From contig JAFTQM010000055.1 in the NCBI GenBank assembly GCA_017462755.1, positions 1 to 55,214 of the forward strand: DNA of 55,214 bases. Direction: 5' to 3'. Shown here in pieces: positions 45,962 to 55,075 of the stretch. Numbering within the stretch: the first letter of the stretch is position 1; each line of letters begins with the position of its first letter. The notes below the pieces were generated by a model. The model was not told the DNA's origin, did no database searches, and worked only from the letters and a program-made list of their open reading frames with translations. Source of the DNA: Lachnospiraceae bacterium (GTDB lineage Bacteria > Bacillota > Clostridia > Lachnospirales > Lachnospiraceae). The position numbers and the translations under genes were made by a program.

Positions 45962-48373
45962 TTATATCTGCTTCTGATTTTTCTCCATCGCTTCCTCAAA
46001 GCTACCATAACCGTAAAACTGTACGGTATTCCTCATAATTTCGCGTGCAACACTCGTTCCTGCCTGTGCATGTGCGACAATATATCTTCCATATAGCTCT
46101 AACATCTTGTCCGAATATGTTCCAAGCTCACCTCTTAAATAGGTCTCATAGGAGGTATCATACGGTGTATCCTCGCCGGTATGAATCACTCTCGCATTGT
46201 CTGCCAACCCCGGATATTGCTCTGCAAATTCCTCCATCCACTGCACCTGCAGCCGAATGATTTCCTCCATAATCCTGCGTTTCTCCTCCGAAATAGCAGG
46301 CAGCGTTTGCGCAAACTCCGCATACCGCTCCGGTGCGGTGGATGCCATCATACGAGCATATTTTTCTTCCACCATATTTCTTCCCTTGGAAAAATTCACT
46401 TTAAAATCTGCAAGATACTGCAACAGCATCTCTTCCTCCCAGGTCAGATACTGACTCATCCGCATAATACGAAAGGTTCTCCAATTATTCTGACAGCTGG
46501 CACGTCCGCCCTCGTTTTGCACCTCATCAAAGGCTTCAAACTCCGCTTTGGCAATCTGCAGTGCAAGTTCCTCCACTCTGCCCTTTTCCTTCTTGCTTTC
46601 GATTGAAAGTAAGGCATCGCTCTTTATCAAAATTTCCTGCGTATTGGCATCCAGATATGCATCCGCACGACCCACGATACCAAGCAGTTCCAACGCGCCG
46701 GCAAAAATCACCGCGAGCTTTTCTACTAACAGCGTCATTTCTTCAGCATATGTCTCCTCTACTGACATAAGACTCAGACGTTCCAACAGTACCGTGACGC
46801 TCTCCTCTGTCTGTCCGACTCTGGCACAGGCGCTCGCTAACGTTCCTCCTGTCATCTCCAGCTCCTGCAAGCCCCGATACAGCCACTTATCATGCGGTGC
46901 ATAGCTGCGCTCCAGCAAAAAAGCCAGCTTCATCGCATGCTTGACACATTCTGCCCTTGCAAGCTCTGCCGCCACAAGCTGTCCCCGCTTTCTCATGCGC
47001 GGCAGATTATACTGCCCGTTTTGCGCAAACAAGGCACCTTCCTCTGCAATTCTGCGATACCAGACTGCCCTTGGATAATACGCCAAAAAATGTTTTCTCC
47101 ACTCTGTAAAGATGCCTTCGGCATCGTAAAACACCTCACCATTGACCGCGGCAGCCAAACCATATTCCGAAGCCGCAAGCCATGCTTTTGAAGAAACTGG
47201 CTTAGAAAGCTCCCCCATACCGGTCACGTTCTTATAAAAATCTTCGATTATTACTACACCGTCTCTGCCTCGTCCCGATATACTCCGTGTCCGTTCCACA
47301 CCCAAATATGCACTTGGCAGCTCTTCATACGCGCACTGCAATGCTTCTCCAATTTCCGCATAGGTCTCCTTCGTTACCCACATCACAAACCGCGGACCAA
47401 AATCATGATCCCGCGATTGCACATCATCAAAGCCAAAACAATCCGAGCCCTTTCCGACCAAGCCGACTGCAATTCGCTGCTCATACTCCGGAAATTTCTC
47501 CGCTATCATCCGTTTGCCGAATTCCTCATAATAACGTCTGCAAAGCTCCAATCCCTTGATATCTGCGCCTTCCTCTGCCTGAAATTTACTGCGAATCAAC
47601 CGGATATTCTCTGATAGTCTCTCGTATTGGATATTATTTCTTCCCAAATATCGCGCCACACACTCTCTGCTTTTTTCCACAAGTTCAATCGCACGCAGAT
47701 ACTCTCCCTCCTGATAATAAAGCGTACCAAGTGCCGACAATGCCGCACTGTAATGCGCGTCATCCACCTGCTGTTCCTCAAACATTGTAATTGCTGTCTG
47801 CGCATACTCTTTTGCTTGCTTTGACTCTCCAAGCACAATGCAGGTATTGGCAAGATTGGCATAGGTTACAGCCACCTCAAACTCCGTCCCTGCATTTACC
47901 TTTGCTATCTCAAGCGCCTTCAAAAGCATCTCCTTTGCCTTTGCATACTCCTGCATTTCCTGATACAGCAGGCTGATGTTGTTGTAAAGATTGGCATAAT
48001 ACATATCCTGCTTCCCAAGTGTTTTTTCATAGACCGGAAAGACCTGCATATAAGCATCCAAGGACTCCTGCAATCTGCCTGCGGCTCTCTTGGCATTTGC
48101 CACATTTAGCAAGGTCGTTGCATAAGCAGTACTGCCCTCCAGCTGCATTGCGGATGCCAGCTTTAGTGCCTTATCACACATCTCCATAGATTTTTGATAT
48201 TCACCCGTTTCCCGGTAAAAGCCAATCGTTTCATTATACAAAATAAGCAGTGCATTATCGTCCGCTTCCTTTTGCGCAGTTTCGCGCTGTACCTCCAGAA
48301 AATGCTCTATTGTTGCCTGATTCTGCTCTGTAAACAAAGAATCCAATTCACTTACAATCTTGTTGATATCCAT
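45962..48373 (-). CDS. TPR protein fused to DUF4037 nucleotidyltransferase-like and DUF4125 domains
   Basis: 803 residues. TPR repeats span about 50-270 (NETIGFYRETGEYQKSMEMC, NNISLLYQEMQEYAKAKEML, SALGTLYYQEGEYLRAIELV). The next part, about 285-480, resembles DUF4037: VGLVGKGSDCFGFDDVQSRD with the following DFGPRFVMW, a nucleotidyltransferase-type GS..D.D pattern. The C-terminal 200 residues match DUF4125 (NEGGRASCQNNWRTFRIMRM, TWEEEMLLQYLADF, DTSYETYLRGELGTYSDKML). ATG 48373 with GAGGT upstream. No role is known; nucleotide transfer to an unknown target is an inference. Confidence 0.8.
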   Translation of the reverse strand: MDINKIVSELDSLFTEQNQATIEHFLEVQRETAQKEADDNALLILYNETIGFYRETGEYQKSMEMCDKALKLASAMQLEGSTAYATTLLNVANAKRAAGRLQESLDAYMQVFPVYEKTLGKQDMYYANLYNNISLLYQEMQEYAKAKEMLLKALEIAKVNAGTEFEVAVTYANLANTCIVLGESKQAKEYAQTAITMFEEQQVDDAHYSAALSALGTLYYQEGEYLRAIELVEKSRECVARYLGRNNIQYERLSENIRLIRSKFQAEEGADIKGLELCRRYYEEFGKRMIAEKFPEYEQRIAVGLVGKGSDCFGFDDVQSRDHDFGPRFVMWVTKETYAEIGEALQCAYEELPSAYLGVERTRSISGRGRDGVVIIEDFYKNVTGMGELSKPVSSKAWLAASEYGLAAAVNGEVFYDAEGIFTEWRKHFLAYYPRAVWYRRIAEEGALFAQNGQYNLPRMRKRGQLVAAELARAECVKHAMKLAFLLERSYAPHDKWLYRGLQELEMTGGTLASACARVGQTEESVTVLLERLSLMSVEETYAEEMTLLVEKLAVIFAGALELLGIVGRADAYLDANTQEILIKSDALLSIESKKEKGRVEELALQIAKAEFEAFDEVQNEGGRASCQNNWRTFRIMRMSQYLTWEEEMLLQYLADFKVNFSKGRNMVEEKYARMMASTAPERYAEFAQTLPAISEEKRRIMEEIIRLQVQWMEEFAEQYPGLADNARVIHTGEDTPYDTSYETYLRGELGTYSDKMLELYGRYIVAHAQAGTSVAREIMRNTVQFYGYGSFEEAMEKNQKQI

Positions 48374-48453
48374 CAAAACCTACCTCTTTTCTCTTTGATA
48401 ATAATATACACCAGAAACGTCTCAGCGTCAATTTCCGCACTCCCGAACAAAAG

Positions 48454-48485
48454 CAAAAAAGGAGAACCGCCTCGCAGCTCTCCTT
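48454..48485 (-). terminator. Intrinsic terminator of the DUF4097 gene
   Basis: Minus strand AAGGAGA with TCTCCTT around a GC-rich loop, followed by a T-run. It lies just after the stop codon at 48493. Confidence 0.8.
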
Positions 48486-48492
48486 CCAAATA

Positions 48493-49380
48493 CTACTTTT
48501 TCTTGATTCGTACATCACCAGACACTGTATCAAACTCATAATAATTTGACGAATCTCCGCTCTGATACCGATCCTTTTTCTCACTTACTTCAAAATCACA
48601 TTTAAACTCGCCGCTGACACTATCCAGCTCTGCCGTAAAACCGGTATCCTCCGGCAAATATAAGATAATCTCACCGGATACCGTCTCTGCTTCAATGGAA
48701 GTCGGAGCTTTTTCCGCCGTCAGCTCAATATCGCCACTGGTCGATTGCGCATTCAACACACCAAGCTCTTCAACCGTTATCTTCAACCCACCGGATACAC
48801 TCTCTGTTTCAAGCTTTTCCAATCTGCCTTCCATGCTTCCGGTAACCTTGCCCGAGGTCGTTGAAATCTCCACATTCTTTGAAAACTTTACCTGACCAAG
48901 CTCCATTTCACCGGATATCGTATCAAGCATTGCCTTTTCCGCCGCAATCTCATCAATCTGCAAATCTGCCGAAACCGATTCCACCTTCAGCTCCGCAAGC
49001 TCCAATTCCTCTGGCAGCCATACAGTCAAGTTCTTCTGCAATCTTGAAAAATCCCACTTGCCGGATTTTACATATTTGATTTTCAGTGTATCACCATCCA
49101 CACGATAATACAGGCTGTTCTCTTCGTTCAAATCCTTATTTGCCGTTTCCGAAATGATTACCGTATCTTTTTCATGATACTTTACCTGTACATCTCCGCT
49201 GACCCATGCAATATCCACAGTATCAATGTCGCCCGCTTCCAGCGTGGCACCACCCATTGTATATTTTTCTGCATCATCGTACAGAAACGACGACAAACCA
49301 AACGAACCATTTCCATTACAACCGCCAAACATCGTTACCGATGCCGCGAGCAACATAGCTAATCCTATTTTTCTCTTCAT
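48493..49380 (-). CDS. DUF4097 beta-strand repeat lipoprotein
   Basis: 295-residue cell-surface lipoprotein: lipobox with the cysteine in TMFGGCNG and then repetitive strands such as VSGDVQVKYHE, SVSADLQID, TISGEMELG, STSGKVTGS, SVSGGLKIT, STSGDIELT, TVSGEIILY, SVSGEFKCD and TVSGDVRIKKK. The regular SGx-x pattern is the DUF4097 beta-solenoid-like repeat. In other Firmicutes such proteins sit near envelope-stress systems, but no regulator is adjacent here. Function unknown. Confidence 0.88.
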   Translation of the reverse strand: MKRKIGLAMLLAASVTMFGGCNGNGSFGLSSFLYDDAEKYTMGGATLEAGDIDTVDIAWVSGDVQVKYHEKDTVIISETANKDLNEENSLYYRVDGDTLKIKYVKSGKWDFSRLQKNLTVWLPEELELAELKVESVSADLQIDEIAAEKAMLDTISGEMELGQVKFSKNVEISTTSGKVTGSMEGRLEKLETESVSGGLKITVEELGVLNAQSTSGDIELTAEKAPTSIEAETVSGEIILYLPEDTGFTAELDSVSGEFKCDFEVSEKKDRYQSGDSSNYYEFDTVSGDVRIKKK

Positions 49381-49539
49381 TCCTTTTTCCTCCCAAGATG
49401 CCCTAAGATAATTGGTTTATTTTCTGATGTGCCTATCTTACCATAGAACAGACTCTCTTTCATTACAGGATTCGAAAGAAATTATTAGAATTTCATTAAA
49501 CGCCGCTTTTAGCAAGCTGTCAGAACCGCAACCAACGCC

Positions 49540-50664
49540 TTATCCGCGCTCCTTCAGCTCCTTATTGCATATCCTCGTGAAACGCTCATAAATCAGTATC
49601 CGATTACCCTGCTTTGCCCGATAAAGCATATCAATTGCCATTCCTGTCCAAGTAAGAAAGGCTGCTCCCCATGCCAATACCAGCATCGGAATCTCCGTGC
49701 CCGGAAGCATTGCGGCATCCGGCACCAAGCGATCCGGGAACATCGCCCCGCCTAAAAGCCAGCCATGTACAAACGCCGCCCTAAAAAACAAATCCAGCAT
49801 CGGCGGACGTTTCTCCGATTTGATTCTTCCGAGACGAATGCCCAGCAAACGTTTGCCCGGCGTATTTCCGTGCCAAAAATAAGGTATCAATGTAAACAAA
49901 ACCACACGCAGAGCACTGCTTACGATTTCCCAATACCGATCATAAATCCAATGCTCTACCAGTGATACCACGATGGTTCCGATCATCCAGTCAATCAGCA
50001 ATGCAATCAGACGGCGCGTATATGTATTTGCCGAAGCATTCTTATACGCATTTCGGTCGATTTCATCCCTGGTCGGCAGCAGCCACGCAAAGAGCGGAAC
50101 CACTAGCCAGCCAATGCAGCCTCCCAGCGTATTATTAAACAAGTCATTCACATCCACATAACGGTATGGTCTCGGATAGATTCCATATAAGCCCGAAAGC
50201 TGAGTTAACTCAAAAAACACCGACAATAGCAGCGAGAACAGCAAAGTCTGCCAAAAGCCCCGCTTAAAATAATAACGCAGGAAAAATCCAAACGGTATCA
50301 GCATAATTACATTGCAAACAGGCTCAAGCCCTGCCCAATTTTTCAAAAATGCCACCCAGCCCTGCCAATTCTCCGGCATAACCGGCTCTAGTGAAACTAT
50401 TTTTTCTACATCCTTAAATAATTTCAAATTCAAGTACGGTGTTGTCAGCTTCGCTACCTCTTCAATCGGCGGCAAAGGTAAAATTACAAGGAAATAGACA
50501 CAAAGCATATAAAATACAAACAAATAAATACAAAGGAAACGCATAAACGGTATCGAACCATATCTGCGATAGTTATATACCATAAATGGCAAGGTCATAA
50601 CCATTGCCAAAACCGGAAACAAATAAATGGCTGTTTCAATCGAATAAAGCCAATCTGATGCCAT
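49540..50664 (-). CDS. VanZ-RDD fusion membrane protein
   Basis: 374-residue membrane protein. The first 200 residues are VanZ-like (LVILPLPPIEEVAKL, GFFLRYYFKRGFWQTLLFSL, RYVDVNDLFNNTLGGCIGWL), and the C-terminal part is an RDD-type domain (RLIALLIDWMIGTIVV, HGNTPGKRLLGIRL). VanZ domains are linked to lipoglycopeptide susceptibility, but most chromosomal members have no proven role. Good GGAGGGAG site before ATG. It lies 54 bp upstream of the GH10 gene on the opposite side of its stop, on the same strand. Confidence 0.85.
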   Translation of the reverse strand: MASDWLYSIETAIYLFPVLAMVMTLPFMVYNYRRYGSIPFMRFLCIYLFVFYMLCVYFLVILPLPPIEEVAKLTTPYLNLKLFKDVEKIVSLEPVMPENWQGWVAFLKNWAGLEPVCNVIMLIPFGFFLRYYFKRGFWQTLLFSLLLSVFFELTQLSGLYGIYPRPYRYVDVNDLFNNTLGGCIGWLVVPLFAWLLPTRDEIDRNAYKNASANTYTRRLIALLIDWMIGTIVVSLVEHWIYDRYWEIVSSALRVVLFTLIPYFWHGNTPGKRLLGIRLGRIKSEKRPPMLDLFFRAAFVHGWLLGGAMFPDRLVPDAAMLPGTEIPMLVLAWGAAFLTWTGMAIDMLYRAKQGNRILIYERFTRICNKELKERG

Positions 50665-50718
50665 AAAACTCCCTCCTTTTCTTTCACAATGGTTACGCCC
50701 TTGCCGGACGGATTATTT

Positions 50719-52791
50719 TTACTTCACACGAAATCCAGCATCCAGATATGCCTGTAATACCTCATAATAAGCATCCTTGGGAGTATCATAATCTTCAAAC
50801 AACAGCGGCGAATGCTCTTTTAACCAAGAAGTGCTGTCACACAGTCCCCAGATGGTAATCGAAGAAATATCTCCGCCTTTTTGCTTAATTTCCAACAAGT
50901 CCTTAAATAATTGGCCATATAGCTTCCTTTGGTCATCGATACTGGTAGCAGTGGGATTTTTTATGGTAATATCAAGCTCTGTAATCTGTACTTCCAGCCC
51001 TGCATCCAAAAACTTCTGTACGGTCTGCACAAACACAGCTTCTCCCGGCCAATACACGTCGATATGGGCCTGCATGCCGATACCATCACAAATCTTTCCA
51101 TCAGAATTGATAAAATCCACAATAGAAAGCAACGCTTCCGGCGTATTTTCATGTCCATTTACGACAAATGTATTGTAATCGTTAAAAATCAAGGATACCT
51201 TATCCCGGATTCCATACTCGCAAAGTACATCATCGGCTACCTGATATGCCAGCTTTACAAAGCTAGGCATCAGGCCCTGCTCACCATATACCTTCTTCCA
51301 GTCGGAAGTATTCATCTCGGAATGATAATACTCATTCACTACATCCCACGCATACACCACATGTCCATACTTGTGGTCGTATACATGCTTCATCACATTA
51401 CGAATATAGAACTCTACCCGAGCATCCATCACTTCCGGGCTAACATAGGCACCGTCTCTCACATAGCCGTCTCTAAAAAACCAGGTTGGTGTCTGCGAAT
51501 GCCACACTAAGGTATGGGCACGCATCCCCAGACCATTTTCGGCACATATCTTAAGCGCCTCATCCACATCATCAAAATTCAAAACCGGTACTGTCTTCTC
51601 CGCATAATTTTCCGGAATGAAATATCCCTGCTTTTTTGCTTCCTCTACCGAAATAAATTTCGGATTAAATGTAAACAAGAAATCCGGTTTCATATCATTT
51701 CCCAATGTAATACTACTATACTGTGAGGTAATCAACGGCAAAATCGCAGGATGTCTCAGCTCCTGAATCGATACTGCCGCACCAAACCGCTCAAAAACAG
51801 TTCCGTAAGTGTTTAAAAAGCTCATATCCGCTGTTACATCCGGCGCAATCTGCTTCGGCACAGTCCATTCCGGCTCGGATATCATATGGAAGGTAATACT
51901 GTATACCGTTGCCTTATATTTCGAAAAATCCTCTACATTATTTAACCCCATAATACCTATGGCGGTAATGGAGGACTCCAGCTCCGGATACAGTTCAAAC
52001 TCTACGATGTCTTCTCCCTTACAGTCATACCGTACAAATACTTCCTGACACCAAGTATTCGAAAGAATGGCTTCATCAAACAATTTCACACTCATCTGAC
52101 CATAAGCGCTCTTTGCCTTTACCGTCACTTTATGACACTTCGTCATATCAATCTCTTGCGGAAGCATCCATTTAATTTCTCCGTACTGTTTGTCATACCG
52201 AATATCCATGACACCGTCCCCATTTATTTCATAGGAACAGTTATAATGAGTCAGATATTTCAGCTCCGAAAAATCAAACGTATACTCACTCTTCTGTTCC
52301 GGAGCCTTGGTTGGTACCGGTGTTGCCGTTGGCTTTGGTGTCGCAGTCGGCTTTGGCGTTGCAGTCGGCTTTGGTGTCGCAGTTGGCTCTGCCGTTGCAG
52401 TTGGCTCCGGTGTCGTAGTCGGCTCTGTCGTTGCAGTTGGCTCCGGTGTCGCAGTCGGCTTTGGTGTCGCAGTCGGCTCCGGTGTCGCAGTCGGCTCCGG
52501 CGTTGCTGTCGGCTTTGGTGTCACCGTTGGCTCAGGTGTTGCGGTCGGCTCCGGTGTCGCTGTCGGCTCCGGCGTTGCGGTCGGCTCAGGTGTCACCGTT
52601 GGCTCAGGTGTTGCGGTCGGCTCAGGCGTTGCGGTCGGCTCTGGTGTTGCAGTTGGCTCTGCCGTCGGAGTTAACACTTCATTCTGTTCGATACCCGCCG
52701 GTTGCTCTACTCTAGGTTGTTCTGCCCCACAACCGGTCATCATCACTCCCAATAACACTACACTTAACAAGGTTACAAAAGTTTTTTTCAT
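50719..52791 (-). CDS. GH10 endo-xylanase lipoprotein with Thr-Pro linker and N-terminal binding-like module
   Basis: 690-residue secreted enzyme predicted to cut beta-1,4-xylan. Lipobox cysteine is Cys21 (MMTGCG). Residues 41-163 are about twenty TPEPTA-like hexapeptides. Residues about 168-303 form a beta-sandwich of carbohydrate-binding type. The GH10 barrel spans about 320-685: RAHTLVWHSQTPTWFF, acid/base Glu487 in WDVVNEYYH, nucleophile Glu605 in VQITELDIT, and ITIWGLCDSTSWL. Start ATG 52791 has GGAGG upstream. It has no visible transporter neighbour, so it is probably a stand-alone surface enzyme. Confidence 0.95.
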   Translation of the reverse strand: MKKTFVTLLSVVLLGVMMTGCGAEQPRVEQPAGIEQNEVLTPTAEPTATPEPTATPEPTATPEPTVTPEPTATPEPTATPEPTATPEPTVTPKPTATPEPTATPEPTATPKPTATPEPTATTEPTTTPEPTATAEPTATPKPTATPKPTATPKPTATPVPTKAPEQKSEYTFDFSELKYLTHYNCSYEINGDGVMDIRYDKQYGEIKWMLPQEIDMTKCHKVTVKAKSAYGQMSVKLFDEAILSNTWCQEVFVRYDCKGEDIVEFELYPELESSITAIGIMGLNNVEDFSKYKATVYSITFHMISEPEWTVPKQIAPDVTADMSFLNTYGTVFERFGAAVSIQELRHPAILPLITSQYSSITLGNDMKPDFLFTFNPKFISVEEAKKQGYFIPENYAEKTVPVLNFDDVDEALKICAENGLGMRAHTLVWHSQTPTWFFRDGYVRDGAYVSPEVMDARVEFYIRNVMKHVYDHKYGHVVYAWDVVNEYYHSEMNTSDWKKVYGEQGLMPSFVKLAYQVADDVLCEYGIRDKVSLIFNDYNTFVVNGHENTPEALLSIVDFINSDGKICDGIGMQAHIDVYWPGEAVFVQTVQKFLDAGLEVQITELDITIKNPTATSIDDQRKLYGQLFKDLLEIKQKGGDISSITIWGLCDSTSWLKEHSPLLFEDYDTPKDAYYEVLQAYLDAGFRVK
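52303..52671 (-). repeat. 18-bp tandem repeat encoding the Thr-Pro linker of the GH10 enzyme
   Basis: About twenty imperfect 18-bp units, each coding TPEPTA or TPKPTA, with synonymous variation in the third positions. Unit number can change by slippage. The opposite strand has a long open frame of Gly/Val repeats that is a shadow of this tract. Confidence 0.92.
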
Positions 52792-53030
52792 TGTGCCTCC
52801 TTCGTTGTGTACCAAAAATATGCTCAACTATCTAGGTAATTTACAATTCATACAACATTACTTTATCCTACTTCTGAAAAAGAATCAAGAAAAAAAGAAA
52901 ATAGCATCCACTCATATCAAAACCTCATTTACTTACATTTTGGATTGTAATGGCAAAAAAAGAGAAACCAAAAGCTAATAACTGCTCTTGAAAGTATGAA
53001 CGGACTCAAGCGGACTCAGACATCATAAAA
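52792..53030. other. Intergenic, no gene seen
   Basis: About 240 bp of mostly AT-rich sequence upstream of the GH10 gene, which should contain its promoter, although no convincing -35/-10 pair is seen. A short direct repeat CGGACTCA occurs at 53001 and 53011. No reading frame is supported. Confidence 0.5.
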
Positions 53031-53054
53031 CAAAAATAGCGGAAACCGCTATTT
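53031..53054 (-). terminator. Hairpin with T tail downstream of the tRNA
   Basis: AAATAGCGG and CCGCTATTT with a 3-nt loop; the minus strand continues TTGTTTTA. The overlapping arms GCGGAAAC (53039-53046) and GTTTCCGC (53061-53068) could form an alternative hairpin instead. Confidence 0.6.
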
Positions 53055-53081
53055 ATCACAGTTTCCGCTTCTCTTACTAAG

Positions 53082-53102
53082 AGCACGAACGGGATGTCGA
53101 AC
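53082..53102 (-). other. Possible degenerate remnant of a tRNA-Gly 3' end
   Basis: The 21 bases AGCACGAACGGGATGTCGAA plus C match 53220-53240, the acceptor-T arm end of the tRNA-Gly gene, with one missing and one extra base. The similarity ends abruptly after this. It may be a duplicated tRNA end or an old integration scar. Confidence 0.4.
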
Positions 53103-53175
53103 AAAGTCTTGCTTCGCAAGCCTTCCGCACCCTCGCAGGCAATGTTCACAAAAGTACCAATCTGGTTTCCTGTAG

Positions 53176-53219
53176 TAAAATAAAAACCGAATGGCATCAG
53201 CCATTCGGTTTTTATTTTA
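53176..53219. terminator. Strong bidirectional terminator after tRNA-Gly
   Basis: Perfect 20 bp stem (core CCGAATGGC/GCCATTCGG) with loop ATCA; A-runs and T-runs on both sides. It begins directly at the 3' end of the tRNA. Confidence 0.92.
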
Positions 53220-53291
53220 AGCACGAGACGGGATTCGAACCCGCGACCCTCGCCTTGGCAAGGCGATACTCCACCACTGAGCCACTCGTGC
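53220..53291 (-). tRNA. tRNA-Gly (anticodon GCC)
   Basis: The minus strand folds as a full cloverleaf: 7 bp acceptor GCACGAG/CTCGTGC, D arm GCTC/GAGT, anticodon stem TCGCC/GGCGA with loop TTGCCAA (anticodon GCC), and T arm with GGGTTCGAATCCC. The discriminator is U, as usual for tRNA-Gly. CCA is not encoded. It has its own promoter and terminator. Confidence 0.96.
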
Positions 53292-53314
53292 GTGCCATTC
53301 ACTTGACATGGATT

Positions 53315-53343
53315 ATAATACTACAAATTGATGTGATTGTCAA
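53315..53343 (-). promoter_or_regulatory. Promoter of tRNA-Gly
   Basis: Minus strand TTGACA, 17 bp spacer, TATTAT (with overlapping TATAAT three bases later), about 24 bp before the tRNA 5' end. Confidence 0.75.
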
Positions 53344-53398
53344 GAATTTTTCAAAAATTTTTTACAATTATTTTTTAGACACCGCAAATACTTGATTT

Positions 53399-53446
53399 TC
53401 GGGATACAGAGAGCTTCTCGCCCCCTGTATCCCGGTTTTCTTTTTG
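53399..53446 (+). terminator. Plus-strand terminator-like hairpin without upstream gene
   Basis: CGGGATACAG pairs with CTGTATCCCG, holding an inner hairpin (GAGAG/CTC) in the loop, followed by GTTTTCTTTTT on the plus strand. The neighbouring genes are on the minus strand, so an unseen plus-strand RNA, or use as a minus-strand hairpin after the synthetase gene, are both possible. Confidence 0.6.
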
Positions 53447-53536
53447 ACTGACTTCCGCTCTTTTTCAAATATCTGCATTCTAAGGAAGCACTGACTCATT
53501 CAGATTTTCCCTGGATAACACTCCGTTTCTTGCCGT

Positions 53537-54865
53537 TTACGGTTCCAAACGTCCGGTGTCTCTTGGGAACAAGGTTGCCCGACGTACATTCTCCTGCCCG
53601 AGCAGCTTACTTGTAAAACGCTCCAATCCCAGACCCAGACCACCATGCGGCGGCATTCCGTATTTATGCATCATCAGATAGCTCTCAAACAGACCAAGAT
53701 TCATTCCTCGACGTTCCATCTTCTGCACCTGTTCCTGATAACTATGGATGCGCTGTCCTCCGGTCGTAATCTCCAAGCCGCGGAACAGCAAGTCAAAGCT
53801 TTCCGTTTCTTCCGGATGTCCGGCTGTCTCCATTGCATAAAACGGACGCTTCTTGCTCGGATAATGAGTTACAAACACAAACTCACTGCCGGTCTGCTTC
53901 TGAATCAGTTCACATAACAGCCGTTCCTCCTCCGGTTCAAAGTCTTCATAATCCTTGATTTCCCGATGATATTCCCGGGCTACCATTTCCTTTGCTTCAA
54001 GGAATCGAACCGCCGGAATCTCTGTTATTTCCGGCAGCGTCACTGACAACAGCTCCAGCTCCGATGCACAATATTCATTCAGATAGTTCATAACCTCCTT
54101 TAACATACCGGTTTCCATCTGCATGATTTCTTCAAAGCTTTCGATGTAACCCATTTCAAAATCCACACTAGTATACTCATTCAAATGCCGCGAGGTGTCG
54201 TGCTTCTCTGCCCGGAACACCGGAGCTATCTCAAACACACGCTCAAACACTCCTACCATCATCTGCTTGTAAAACTGAGGACTCTGCGCCAAATAAGCTT
54301 CCTTTCCAAAATAATTCAGTTTAAAGATATTTGCCCCGCCCTCTGCTCCGGAATATACAATTTTCGGCGTATGAATCTCGGTAAATCCATTCCTCTGCAA
54401 AAATCTTCGCATACCACAGGTAATTCCCTCCTGAATCTTAAAAACAGCCCGCTCCTTCTCATTGCGAAGCGTAATCGGACGATAATTCAGCAGATTTTCA
54501 ATGGACGTGTCTACCAGCTTATTGTTAATGACGATTGGACTTGCTTCCTCCGGTCTTGAAAGTATGGTTACTCCAAGTAAATGCAGCTCATAACCGGTTT
54601 TTGAACGTTCCTCCTCCTGCACTCTCGCTGTAAACCGTACGCAGCTTTCCTCCTGCAGCTCCTCCAATGCAAAGCCCGCCGTTTCCTCCGAATACACGCA
54701 CTGAATGACCTGTCTTGCCGTCCGCAGCAATACAAATGCAAAGCCTCTCATCTTTCGAATTTTATAAATACTTCCGTGAATCTGTACCTCTTTCCCGATA
54801 TGCAGCTTCAGCTCTTCCGGTGCTACCGTAATATTTTTCTTTTCTTCTTTGATTCTCTTTATCAT
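53537..54865 (-). CDS. aspS: Archaeal-type aspartate--tRNA(Asp/Asn) ligase
   Basis: 442-residue class IIb synthetase. An OB-fold anticodon domain (about 15-105, GKEVQIHGSIYKIRKMRGFA) precedes the catalytic domain with motif 2 VFRAEKHDTSRHLNEYTSVD, EIHTPKIVYSGAEGGANIF, and motif 3 GGLGLGLERFTSKLLG. The lack of the bacterial GAD insertion and the length point to the archaeal/eukaryal-like AspRS, which in Clostridia usually aspartylates tRNA-Asn. Start ATG 54865 with GAGAGGAAG upstream. AsnRS resembles it, but the text favours AspRS. Confidence 0.9.
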   Translation of the reverse strand: MIKRIKEEKKNITVAPEELKLHIGKEVQIHGSIYKIRKMRGFAFVLLRTARQVIQCVYSEETAGFALEELQEESCVRFTARVQEEERSKTGYELHLLGVTILSRPEEASPIVINNKLVDTSIENLLNYRPITLRNEKERAVFKIQEGITCGMRRFLQRNGFTEIHTPKIVYSGAEGGANIFKLNYFGKEAYLAQSPQFYKQMMVGVFERVFEIAPVFRAEKHDTSRHLNEYTSVDFEMGYIESFEEIMQMETGMLKEVMNYLNEYCASELELLSVTLPEITEIPAVRFLEAKEMVAREYHREIKDYEDFEPEEERLLCELIQKQTGSEFVFVTHYPSKKRPFYAMETAGHPEETESFDLLFRGLEITTGGQRIHSYQEQVQKMERRGMNLGLFESYLMMHKYGMPPHGGLGLGLERFTSKLLGQENVRRATLFPRDTGRLEP

Positions 54866-55075
54866 AATCTTCCTCTCCATTTCCGGCTATTTGTACATAG
54901 CTTGTTTTTTCTGTTTCATCCTGCAAACAATCATTTTACCATTCTAAATACTTGAAACCTCATATCCATAAGGACACCGTCTCTTTGTCCCATTCGATCA
55001 CATCCTCTCATATATGCCAACCGTCATAAAACGGTATGTATCCCTCTCTCCTCTAACTCCCTTAGATATAACAAA
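54866..55075. other. Leader region of the synthetase gene, no gene seen
   Basis: About 210 bp between the synthetase start and the 55076 hairpin. No reading frame with a ribosome binding site is found. The T-box antiterminator word was looked for on the minus strand and not found. Confidence 0.5.

Noticed and set aside
52307-52978. Long plus-strand frame of Gly/Val repeats (GVAVGFGVAVGS type)
   Set aside because: It is the complement of the Thr-Pro linker repeat of the GH10 gene, has no ribosome binding site, and the GH10 frame is clearly real.
53001-53018. CGGACTCA direct repeat as an attachment site
   Set aside because: Only 8 bp and ten bases apart; no integrase or mobile gene is near.
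53006-53302. 98-residue minus-strand frame
   Set aside because: It runs through the tRNA-Gly gene, its terminator and a further hairpin; the protein has no family features.
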